Shown here piece after piece: positions 7,107 through 12,650 of a stretch of DNA of 12,661 nucleotides. Location: NCBI GenBank assembly GCA_045650505.1, contig JAZRRE010000012.1, forward strand, positions 1 through 12,661, given 5' to 3'. The notes under the pieces were generated by a model. The model saw nothing but the letters and a program-made list of their open reading frames with translations, was not told where the DNA came from and did no database searches. The position numbers and the translations under genes are program-made. Source of the DNA: RGIG1681 sp045650505. Its GTDB lineage: Bacteria; Bacillota; Clostridia; Christensenellales; UBA1242. Position 1 is the stretch's first letter. Every line of letters begins with the position of its first letter.

Positions 7107-7739
7107 ATGTTTTTTGTTTTAGCATTTATATATTTTAAATTTCATTTATTGTTTTATCCAACAAAAGTTATACATAAAGAAAGATACGATAGAAAAAAAA
7201 GATATGTTGTAACAAGTAATCATTTTTCAAATTTAGATTCAATACTTTATGATGCTACTTTTTGGAAAAAATTTAGAGTTTTAGGCAAAAAAGAATTGTT
7301 TAAAACAAAACTTTCGGCATGGGCTATGCGTCATTTAGGTGTTATTCCTGTTGATAGAGAAAAAGTTGCACCAAGCACTTTTAAAGAAATTTTAGGTGTC
7401 TTGAACAATAATGGTCAAATTTTCATTTATCCAGAAGGAACACGAAATAAACAAGAACTTGAAGGTATGCAAGATGCAAAAGATGGTGTGATTGTTTTTG
7501 CATCAAAAGGTGAAGCTGAAATACTTCCTATGCTTTTGTATAGAAAGCCAAAAGCCTTTAGAAAAAATTATATTATTGTTGGTGAGCCAATTCAAATTCA
7601 AGGTGAAAATCCAAAAAGACTTACAAAAGAAGAAATTGCTCAAAATTTAGAAATTTACAACAAAAAAATGGAAGAACTTCGTTTTGAACTTAATCAATTT
7701 GTTGAAGGAAAGAAACATTGCAAAAAGAAAGAAAAATAA
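7107..7739 (+). CDS. plsC: 1-acyl-sn-glycerol-3-phosphate acyltransferase (PlsC/LPLAT family)
   Basis: The enzyme transfers an acyl chain to lysophosphatidic acid to make phosphatidic acid at the cytoplasmic face of the membrane. The HX4D catalytic motif is H39-F-S-N-L-D44 in TSNHFSNLDS, and the substrate-binding EGTR motif is in FIYPEGTRNK. A middle block with LGVIPVDRE is also typical. The N-terminal hydrophobic segment (about 1-18) is the membrane anchor, and the C-terminus is lysine-rich. The length of 210 residues is normal. An AAGGAG site (7092-7097) precedes the ATG, while the nearer ATG at 7099 closes after two codons. It is the last gene of the rluB unit and is followed by a strong terminator. 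Exact acyl-acceptor specificity is inferred from family only. Confidence 0.9.
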   Translation: MFFVLAFIYFKFHLLFYPTKVIHKERYDRKKRYVVTSNHFSNLDSILYDATFWKKFRVLGKKELFKTKLSAWAMRHLGVIPVDREKVAPSTFKEILGVLNNNGQIFIYPEGTRNKQELEGMQDAKDGVIVFASKGEAEILPMLLYRKPKAFRKNYIIVGEPIQIQGENPKRLTKEEIAQNLEIYNKKMEELRFELNQFVEGKKHCKKKEK

Positions 7740-7755
7740 GTTAAGACCAAAAAGT

Positions 7756-7787
7756 AAAAGTGGAAAATATTTTCCACTTTTTTATTT
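7756..7787 (+). terminator. Rho-independent terminator after plsC
   Basis: AAAAGTGGAAAA (7756-7767) and TTTTCCACTTTT (7770-7781) are perfect complements, followed by more T residues. This closes the rluB-flavoprotein-plsC unit. Confidence 0.92.
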
Positions 7788-7881
7788 TTGTTAAAATTAT
7801 TAAAAATTGCAAAAACTTTAACAAAACTATGTAAATTTCAGTGAAAATTGCTTGTTTTTGGCTAAAAATTAACAAAAAGCA

Positions 7882-7910
7882 TTGTTTTTATTTTTTTATT
7901 ATGTTATAAT
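7882..7910 (+). promoter_or_regulatory. Promoter with extended -10 for the NlpC/P60-like gene
   Basis: TTGTTT (7882-7887) and TATAAT (7905-7910) are spaced by 17 bases, and TG at 7902-7903 gives an extended -10. The predicted start near 7917 leaves a leader of about 42 bases that ends in a very strong GGAGGTG ribosome site (7947-7953). The preceding 90 bases (7788-7881) hold only AT-rich sequence with no gene that I can see. Confidence 0.8.
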
Positions 7911-7958
7911 ATCATTACTAAAATATGTGGCCTGAAGTAAAACAACGGAGGTGCGCAA

Positions 7959-8801
7959 ATGAAGATATTAAAACGTGTTCTTCTTGTAATTGTATCTTTA
8001 ATTGTTGTTGAATTTGTGCTTATTGGTTGCATTGTTTCAGGGCTTATTGTTCCGGGTGGAAAACCTAACTTTTTAAATAATCAAACAGCTGGAATTGTTC
8101 AAGATAATACTGTTAAAGATTCAGTGAATGAAGAACAAGATGAATCTTTTGAAAATAAAAATTTAACTCAAGTTATTTCAACTCCATTAAGTATTACACT
8201 TTCTGGAAAATATCTTGAAGCGTATAATAATGCTACAAAAAAATTAACTAATAGTGCTTCAGATAAAAACAGAAAACTTGTTGCTATGATTGGTTTGCAG
8301 ATATTGCAATCAAAAGTGATTAAATATGAAAATGAACTTCATTTTTATAGTTTAAACTATTCAAATAGTGGTGCAACTGCAGCTGCAAAATATTATAGTT
8401 TGAAAGATTGTATTGATAGAATTAATGCGGGTCAAAAAATTTACACCGATTGTTTTGGATTTGTAAGGCTTGCACATTCAATTGCGGCGTATAGTGTTAA
8501 CTCAAAAAATCCTGAAAGTGTTAGTGGGCTTGGTGGACTTTATGGTTATAAAGGCTCATATACAGGTGCGGCAATTTCGAGTTTGGATAAGCTTAATTGT
8601 TCAGCTGTGATTTATGATAGATTGACAGGAACGGGAAGTTCAAAAAATCGCCACGTTGCAATGTTTTTATATTCAAAAGGAAATAGTGTGGTTTATATGG
8701 ACCAAGGTGGTATTTTTGAAGGAACATATAAAGATGGTTCATATATTTACTATGCAAAATCAAATCCTTATAAGTTTAACACATTTAAAAATTATTGTTA
8801 A
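7959..8801 (+). CDS. Secreted or lipid-anchored NlpC/P60-like cysteine peptidase
   Basis: The protein has 280 residues. The first 31 include a positively charged start and one long hydrophobic stretch containing LIGC (Cys24), which fits a lipobox, although the hydrophobic run continues past the Cys and could be a plain membrane anchor. A low-complexity linker follows (about 33-75, Asn/Asp/Glu-rich). A C-terminal domain has the catalytic-site pattern of NlpC/P60 papain-like peptidases: TDCFGFVRLAH with Cys165, then KNRHVAMFLY with His232, then VVYMDQGG. The usual DCSG is DCFG here. Such enzymes cut peptidoglycan stem peptides outside the cell. The spacing of about 67 residues between Cys and His is within what the family allows. 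The gene stands alone between its own promoter and terminator. The exact subfamily and the cleaved bond are not evident. Confidence 0.7.
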   Translation: MKILKRVLLVIVSLIVVEFVLIGCIVSGLIVPGGKPNFLNNQTAGIVQDNTVKDSVNEEQDESFENKNLTQVISTPLSITLSGKYLEAYNNATKKLTNSASDKNRKLVAMIGLQILQSKVIKYENELHFYSLNYSNSGATAAAKYYSLKDCIDRINAGQKIYTDCFGFVRLAHSIAAYSVNSKNPESVSGLGGLYGYKGSYTGAAISSLDKLNCSAVIYDRLTGTGSSKNRHVAMFLYSKGNSVVYMDQGGIFEGTYKDGSYIYYAKSNPYKFNTFKNYC

Positions 8802-8802
8802 T

Positions 8803-8832
8803 AAAAAGGCCAACAGATGTTGGTCTTTTTTA
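8803..8832 (+). terminator. Rho-independent terminator after the NlpC/P60-like gene
   Basis: GGCCAACA (8808-8815) pairs with TGTTGGTC (8818-8825) with one G-T wobble, flanked by A5 upstream and T6 downstream. It begins directly after the stop codon. Confidence 0.92.
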
Positions 8833-8864
8833 GTTTAAAATTTTAATAACTAACATAAATTATC

Positions 8865-8893
8865 TTGAAATTTTTATTAAAAAGATATAAAAT
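8865..8893 (+). promoter_or_regulatory. Promoter of the tRNA gene
   Basis: TTGAAA (8865-8870) and TAAAAT (8888-8893) have a 17-base spacer, 28 bases before the mature tRNA 5' end. This gives a short 5' leader for RNase P. It lies between two terminators, so the tRNA is a single-gene unit. Confidence 0.65.
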
Positions 8894-8920
8894 TTAAAAG
8901 GTAAATGCAATTGATTATAT

Positions 8921-8996
8921 GCCCGAATAGCTCACCAGGTAGAGCAGTAATCCCGTAAATTACAGGCAGTGGGTTCGAGTCCCACTTCGGGCCCCA
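8921..8996 (+). tRNA. tRNA with CGU anticodon (Thr, codon ACG), with non-canonical positions
   Basis: The cloverleaf is complete: acceptor GCCCGAA/TTCGGGC (8921-8927/8986-8992), D stem GCTC/GAGC (8930-8933/8942-8945), anticodon stem GTAAT/ATTAC (8947-8951/8959-8963), a five-base variable loop, and T stem GTGGG/CCCAC with loop TTCGAGT. CCA is encoded at 8994-8996. All stems are perfectly paired. The anticodon loop reads CCCGTAA, which gives anticodon CGT at 8954-8956 (Thr). Four positions are unusual: C at position 33 instead of the near-universal U, C at discriminator 73 (in bacteria typical of tRNA-His), and C15 with A48, which replace the usual purine-pyrimidine Levitt pair. ACG is used as Thr in this window (for example in the conserved ATGG motif of the flavoprotein), so a Thr assignment is sensible. 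It is either a real minor isoacceptor that has drifted or a tRNA with altered function. Confidence 0.88.
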
Positions 8997-9007
8997 TTAT
9001 TTTAATA

Positions 9008-9040
9008 AAAAGAGTTAAAGTTTTAACTCTTTTTTTATTT
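9008..9040 (+). terminator. Rho-independent terminator of the tRNA gene
   Basis: GAGTTAAA (9013-9020) and TTTAACTC (9023-9030) are perfect complements, extended by A5 upstream and T7 downstream. It starts 12 bases after the encoded CCA. Confidence 0.9.
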
Positions 9041-9086
9041 TTAGCAAATTAACTTAAAATTGATATTAAAATTTTTTTTGATGATG

Positions 9087-9092
9087 TATAAT
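9087..9092 (+). promoter_or_regulatory. Putative -10 element of a leaderless GNAT mRNA
   Basis: A perfect TATAAT ends six bases before the ATG at 9099, so the predicted transcription start falls on or next to the start codon. No good -35 is visible at 16-18 bases, and no ribosome site precedes the ATG. The tRNA terminator just upstream means the gene needs its own promoter. Confidence 0.4.
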
Positions 9093-9098
9093 AAAAAT

Positions 9099-9551
9099 AT
9101 GATTATAAGAAAAGCTGAAATTAAAGATTTAAAAACAATTCAAAATTTAAACAATCAATTATTTGAATTGGAACTTGAAAAATTTGATAAATATCTTATT
9201 AAGGGGTGGTCTTTTTCTGAACAGGGAAAGGATTATTTTGAAAATGCAATAAAAAACTCTTTTGTGATTGTTGCTGAAATTGATGGTGAGGTTGTTGGGT
9301 ATTTGCTTGCGGAAGAGGTTGATATTCCATATTATTCATTTAAAATTGCGGAACTTTGCAATATGTGTGTTGATGAAAATTTTAGAAGAAAGGGTGTTGG
9401 TGCAAACTTATATAAAGAATTTGAAAAATATTTCAAATCTCAAAATATTGAAAATTTTATTGTTACTGCATCATTTAAAAATGAGAGTGCAAAAAATTTT
9501 TATAAAAAGATGGGTTTTGTTGAAACAAATTCAACTTTTTCAAAATTTTAA
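9099..9551 (+). CDS. GNAT family N-acetyltransferase
   Basis: The protein is 150 residues from the ATG at 9099 (MIIRKAEIKDL, the normal opening of a GNAT fold). The acetyl-CoA pyrophosphate-binding motif A is NFRRKGVGANLYKEFEKY, matching R/Q-x-x-G-x-G/A. It is preceded by the strand AELCNMCVDE. Motif B follows as NESAKNFYKKMGF. Such enzymes transfer an acetyl group from acetyl-CoA to an amine, often a protein N-terminus or a small molecule; the substrate is not readable. The frame is also open upstream to a TTG at 9060, but those codons lie in promoter-like AT-rich sequence and do not look like protein. The stop is 12 bases before the next gene, so GNAT and the 300-residue protein are probably one transcript. 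Confidence 0.88.
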   Translation: MIIRKAEIKDLKTIQNLNNQLFELELEKFDKYLIKGWSFSEQGKDYFENAIKNSFVIVAEIDGEVVGYLLAEEVDIPYYSFKIAELCNMCVDENFRRKGVGANLYKEFEKYFKSQNIENFIVTASFKNESAKNFYKKMGFVETNSTFSKF

Positions 9552-9563
9552 AGAAGGTGTGTT

Positions 9564-10466
9564 ATGGAAAAGAAAGTTAAGGCATTAATAGATAGAAAAT
9601 TGGCAAAAGTGTCGAGTAATATTAACAAAGATTGGTTTTATGAATTCTTTGGATTATTTTTTAAGTATGGCTATAAGGGTGAGATTAATTCTGTTGTTGA
9701 GGCGTTTTTTAACACAGAAGAAATTAACAGATTAGAAATTGACCCGCCACCAATTATGCTTAACACCGCTGCTTCAAAAAAGGCTATGGGGCAATTGATG
9801 GATTATTTAAATCAAAAACTTTCATTACTTTCAGATTATGAAGTTCAAGAGTGTTTTGATGATATGATGGAATATTTTGAAGAAAATGTTGACACAGACA
9901 TTTCAGCAACTTCAAGATTTGTTAAGTTTGTGACACTTGAGTTTAGTAAAGATATTGTGTTTCAAATTGACAATAAAGAAAAATTTTTAAATGACCCTGA
10001 AAATAACAATTTATATATTGGTGCTAAACTTGGTGCGCTTAATCTTGCTAGTATGAAAGCTAGAAAAATTAAAGACAAAAAAGAAGTTCAGTTTGACCAT
10101 TTGAAAACTTTAGATGGACTTAAAAGACAGCATTTGGGTTATATGGTTATGCAACGATTCTTTATGTTTATGAGACAATATATGAAGGGTTATAATGCAA
10201 GAGGATTTGGTATTTCAAAGAACAATCTAATTGCACAACAATTTTATAATCGTTTAGATGGTGTGTTCTTTTCAGCTAAAGATATGCAAATTATTCCATT
10301 TAATAAACTTCAGGATTATTCTTATGTGTCTTATGGTGTGTATTATGATAAGCAAAAAATTGCAGAGCTTTGTAGAATTATGGAAGAACTTGAGCCTGTT
10401 GGTTTTAGGCATCATATGATTAGGCATTATGATGAAATGCATATGCATCATCACAAATATAGATAA
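9564..10466 (+). CDS. Conserved-looking protein of unknown function with a His/Met-rich C-terminus
   Basis: I do not recognise this 300-residue protein. It has an AAGAAGGTG ribosome site just upstream and ends before a terminator. It looks soluble: no signal peptide and no convincing membrane helix, though residues 190-210 (MVMQRFFMFMRQYM) are rich in Met and Phe. Features that can be seen are a lysine-rich start, a DPPPIM turn at about 60-65, acidic helices around 92-110 (ECFDDMMEYFEENVDTD), and a basic stretch ARKIKDKKEVQ at 166-176. The C-terminus, RHHMIRHYDEMHMHHHKYR (282-300), carries seven histidines and three methionines and could bind metal, but this is inference. Base and codon use look like the neighbours, so there is no sign of recent transfer. 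Its partner in the unit is the GNAT enzyme, which makes it a candidate substrate or co-factor. Confidence 0.85.
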   Translation: MEKKVKALIDRKLAKVSSNINKDWFYEFFGLFFKYGYKGEINSVVEAFFNTEEINRLEIDPPPIMLNTAASKKAMGQLMDYLNQKLSLLSDYEVQECFDDMMEYFEENVDTDISATSRFVKFVTLEFSKDIVFQIDNKEKFLNDPENNNLYIGAKLGALNLASMKARKIKDKKEVQFDHLKTLDGLKRQHLGYMVMQRFFMFMRQYMKGYNARGFGISKNNLIAQQFYNRLDGVFFSAKDMQIIPFNKLQDYSYVSYGVYYDKQKIAELCRIMEELEPVGFRHHMIRHYDEMHMHHHKYR

Positions 10467-10497
10467 ATAATTATAAAATAATAACTATATAAAACTT

Positions 10498-10530
10498 AAA
10501 AAAGAAGAGCAATCTTCTTTTTTTATTTTT
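10498..10530 (+). terminator. Rho-independent terminator with a GCAA tetraloop
   Basis: AAAAAAGAAGA (10498-10508) and TCTTCTTTTTT (10513-10523) are perfect complements closed by GCAA, a GNRA-type tetraloop, and followed by a T-rich tail. It closes the GNAT and unknown-protein unit. Because the arms begin with A and end with T runs, it could act on both strands. Confidence 0.88.
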
Positions 10531-10535
10531 GAGAA

Positions 10536-10544
10536 TGTGATAAT
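10536..10544 (+). promoter_or_regulatory. Putative extended -10 of a leaderless traX mRNA
   Basis: TG at 10536-10537, one base, then GATAAT (10539-10544) form an extended -10. The predicted start near 10551-10552 is immediately before the ATG at 10553. No ribosome site or good -35 is visible, and a terminator lies directly upstream. Confidence 0.4.
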
Positions 10545-10552
10545 ATAAAGAT

Positions 10553-11218
10553 ATGAATAGAAATTTATTAAAAATAATTGCATTTATCTCAATGGTTATT
10601 GACCATATTGGAGATTTTCTTTTGAATGGAAATATTGTTTGCAAAATTATTGGGAGAATTTCTTTTCCAATTTTTGCATATTTTATTGCTGAAGGAATGA
10701 AGCATACGAAGAGCAGAAAAATGTATTTTTTAAAACTTTTGATTTTTGCTTGCATATCTCAAATTCCTTATATGCTTTTGATAAAAACATTTAAACTTAA
10801 CATTATGTTTACATTTTTAATTTCGATGTCACTTATTGTGTTGATTGAAAAATTTATTGCTGAAAACATAAGAAAAATCTTTTTAATTTTGCTTGGCATT
10901 TGTTTGGTTTTTTGTGATGTAATTTTCTTTATTGATTATGGTTTTATAGGTGTTTTAATAACTGTTTTATTTTATTTTGTCAAGCAGCCGTTAGGTTTTG
11001 TTTTTAACGGAATTTTAATTCTTTTGATAGCATTTAAATATTCCTTCTGGGGAGCAAACACTGCAGTTTCAATATTAATTTCGTTGGTTTCAATTTTGTC
11101 TTTAATATTGTTATTGTTTTATAACAAACAAAGAGGTAAATATAATTTAAAATATTTATTTTATGTTGGTTATCCTACACACTTGTTTTTGATTTGGTTT
11201 TTAGGTTTTATAGTGTAA
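10553..11218 (+). CDS. TraX family membrane protein
   Basis: The protein has 221 residues and six to eight hydrophobic helices. The N-terminus LLKIIAFISMVIDHIGDFLL followed by GRISFPIFAYFIAEGMKHTKSRKMYFLKLL is the TraX signature (PF05857), including the conserved Met-x-x-Asp-His pattern and the ISFPIFAY motif. On the F plasmid TraX acetylates the N-terminus of the pilin subunit. Chromosomal homologues are widespread in Firmicutes, and their substrates are unknown. There is no conjugation gene nearby, so I do not infer a transfer role. The start has no ribosome site, but the first ATG gives the family's normal beginning. A GNAT acetyltransferase lies two genes upstream, which may be coincidence. 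Confidence 0.88.
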   Translation: MNRNLLKIIAFISMVIDHIGDFLLNGNIVCKIIGRISFPIFAYFIAEGMKHTKSRKMYFLKLLIFACISQIPYMLLIKTFKLNIMFTFLISMSLIVLIEKFIAENIRKIFLILLGICLVFCDVIFFIDYGFIGVLITVLFYFVKQPLGFVFNGILILLIAFKYSFWGANTAVSILISLVSILSLILLLFYNKQRGKYNLKYLFYVGYPTHLFLIWFLGFIV

Positions 11219-11231
11219 TGTTAAATTTACG

Positions 11232-11266
11232 AAAAATACAAAGCTGTAACACATTGAGTATTTTTT
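11232..11266 (+). terminator. Possible weak terminator after traX
   Basis: AAAAATAC (11232-11239) is complementary to GTATTTTT (11258-11265) with an 18-base loop and a short T run. The stem has a single G-C pair, so its strength is doubtful. It is the only candidate between traX and the next promoter. Confidence 0.3.
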
Positions 11267-11273
11267 GTTAAAT

Positions 11274-11294
11274 CTTTAAATTTGTAATTTAAAG
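11274..11294. promoter_or_regulatory. Operator-like dyad abutting the -35 of the YjdF-like gene
   Basis: CTTTAAAT (11274-11281) and ATTTAAAG (11287-11294) are perfect inverted repeats separated by five bases, ending at the base before TTGACA. The size and position suit a dimeric regulator binding site. It could also be chance in AT-rich DNA. Confidence 0.4.
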
Positions 11295-11323
11295 TTGACA
11301 AAATTTTACAAATTTAGTATTAA
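11295..11323 (+). promoter_or_regulatory. Promoter of the YjdF-like membrane protein gene
   Basis: A perfect TTGACA (11295-11300) is followed after 17 bases by TATTAA (11318-11323), an imperfect -10. The leader of about 27 bases ends in AGAAGG (11344-11349). Confidence 0.65.
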
Positions 11324-11356
11324 GTAAATGTATTATAAATTTTAGAAGGTTAAATT

Positions 11357-12223
11357 ATGAAAATAAAAAAAGCAACTAGAATAACTTATATATGGCAACG
11401 CGTTTTAATGGGGGTTGTATTTGTTGTTGGTCTTCTTGGACTTATTTTAAACGAAGATGAATCTGTTAAATCTGAATATTTATTTGTTTGTGCTCAAAGT
11501 GCAATGTTTTTGATTGTTTCTTTTTTGCCAAACTTTTTGCGTAAATTTGAACTTGATATTCCTGACTTTATTTATATAATCTTTATTTTCTTCTGTTTAG
11601 CACATTTCTTCTGTGGAGAAATTTTAGGTTTCTTTGTGAAAGTTAAGTGGTGGGATTCAGTGCTTCATACATTCTCTGGAATGATTATTGCACTTTTGAG
11701 CTTTTCACTTATTAATCTTTTAAATAAAAACACACAAGGGTTTAAACTTAATATTTTCTTTGCAGCAATCTTTGCTTTTTCACTTGCGGTAACAATTGGT
11801 GTTATTTGGGAGATTATTGAATTTGCAACCGATACTTGGTTTGGAACAAATATGCAAAGAGCGTATGTTTCAACAATGAGTGGAAGGGGAGAGGCACTTC
11901 TTGGTCAATCAGCTCTTGCAGATACTATGAAAGATTTGATGTTAGACTCAATAGGTGCAGCAGCGGTTTGTTTGTTCTGTACAATTGCTGTATGTTTAAA
12001 GAAAATTGAAATTGAAGATTTGTCATTTATTAAGAAAAATAAAAAGGTTGTTGTTATGGCATCTGAAAATATTGAAAATTTAGAAAAAAAAGCTTCGAAA
12101 AAAAAGGTGATTGTTGAAATTGAAAAATTTGAAGAAAAACCAAAAATTAAAGTTGAAGTGATAGAAAATGAAAAAATCAAAAAATCAGATGAATTAGAAA
12201 CAACTGAAAATAATAAAAAATAA
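11357..12223 (+). CDS. YjdF/DUF2238-like polytopic membrane protein with a charged cytoplasmic tail
   Basis: The 288-residue protein has about six membrane helices (roughly 14-31, 42-60, 70-91, 104-122, 133-150 and 198-214). Polar residues conserved in the DUF2238/YjdF family (PF09997) appear in order: WWDSVLHTFSG (Asp100, His104), GVIWEIIEFATD (Glu152, Glu155, Asp159), then DTMKDLMLDSIGA (Asp189, Asp193, Asp197). The family's function is unknown, and such charged residues within the membrane may suggest transport or catalysis, which is inference. Residues from about 225 to the end are a Lys/Glu-rich, predicted disordered or coiled tail that typical family members lack. An AGAAGG ribosome site fixes the start. 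The gene has its own promoter and ends at a bidirectional terminator facing the convergent minus-strand gene. Confidence 0.78.
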   Translation: MKIKKATRITYIWQRVLMGVVFVVGLLGLILNEDESVKSEYLFVCAQSAMFLIVSFLPNFLRKFELDIPDFIYIIFIFFCLAHFFCGEILGFFVKVKWWDSVLHTFSGMIIALLSFSLINLLNKNTQGFKLNIFFAAIFAFSLAVTIGVIWEIIEFATDTWFGTNMQRAYVSTMSGRGEALLGQSALADTMKDLMLDSIGAAAVCLFCTIAVCLKKIEIEDLSFIKKNKKVVVMASENIENLEKKASKKKVIVEIEKFEEKPKIKVEVIENEKIKKSDELETTENNKK

Positions 12224-12230
12224 ACAAAAT

Positions 12231-12267
12231 AAAAAACTTTCAACAAATGGTTGAAAGTTTTTTTTGT
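12231..12267. terminator. Bidirectional terminator between convergent genes
   Basis: AAAAAACTTTCAAC (12231-12244) and GTTGAAAGTTTTTT (12250-12263) are perfect complements around a five-base loop. A T run follows on the plus strand and, read from the other side, on the minus strand. It serves both the YjdF-like gene and the small minus-strand gene. Confidence 0.92.
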
Positions 12268-12275
12268 TTTATTAA

Positions 12276-12611
12276 TTAAAGCGCTGCTTGTTGAAGAGCT
12301 ATCTCAATTTCAGCTTCTTTTGCTTCACGTTTTTTTCTTGCTTCTTTAAAAGATGTATCAACAATATCAAATTCGCTACCTTCAAAAAATTGATTAGTAA
12401 GCAAACCATTTCCAAAAATAAGCATAAATTCCATAACACTTGATGTCATAACTCTTCCAAAGATGTTTGTGTCAACAAAGTGTTGATACATTCCAAAACC
12501 AAAATCGCCGTAAGTTGTAAGGAAATAATTTTTAATTTGTTCCATTCCTTCCATTGTTAATTTTATAGAAACAATATCGTGTAAATCTATTGTTTGTTGG
12601 TTGTTATTCAT
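12276..12611 (-). CDS. Small protein of unknown function, 111 residues
   Basis: I do not recognise this protein. It is supported as a gene by a strong ribosome site (CGGAGG, complement of 12616-12621) seven bases or less before the ATG, an extended -10 further upstream, and a shared terminator at its 3' end. It has no signal peptide. The middle (about residues 33-75) is rich in Phe, Gly and Met, with the pattern YGDFGFGMYQHFVDTNIFGRV, and looks like a small folded core. The C-terminal 30 residues (SFKEARKKREAKEAEIEIALQQ) form a charged helix that could be a coiled coil. It is the only gene on the minus strand here and reads toward the YjdF-like gene, so the two are separate units. Confidence 0.82.
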   Translation of the reverse strand: MNNNQQTIDLHDIVSIKLTMEGMEQIKNYFLTTYGDFGFGMYQHFVDTNIFGRVMTSSVMEFMLIFGNGLLTNQFFEGSEFDIVDTSFKEARKKREAKEAEIEIALQQAAL

Positions 12612-12641
12612 AAATCCTCCGATTGTAAATTTTACTATTTT

Positions 12642-12650
12642 ATTCTAGCA
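12642..12650 (-). promoter_or_regulatory. Extended -10 of the minus-strand small gene
   Basis: Read on the minus strand, TG, one base, then TAGAAT (12647 down to 12642) form an extended -10 about 30 bases before the ATG. The -35 would fall at or beyond the right edge of the window, so it cannot be judged. Confidence 0.6.

Noticed and set aside
7788..7881. Possible small RNA or riboswitch upstream of the NlpC/P60-like gene
   Set aside because: It lies upstream of the predicted promoter, and I find only short AT-rich repeats (AAAATTGC twice) with no stable stem.
8952..8958. Reading the anticodon as CCG (tRNA-Arg) by shifting one base
   Set aside because: The anticodon stem pairs perfectly over five base pairs and leaves exactly seven loop bases, which fixes CGT at positions 34-36. 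A T33C change in a normal Thr loop (CTCGTAA) explains the sequence more simply.
9060..9098. TTG start for the GNAT gene 13 codons upstream
   Set aside because: These bases contain the TATAAT element and poly-T, have no ribosome site, and add a segment absent from normal GNAT openings.
10553..11218. TraX as a sign of a conjugative element
   Set aside because: No relaxase, type IV secretion, integrase or attachment-site repeat is present, and chromosomal TraX homologues are common in Firmicutes.
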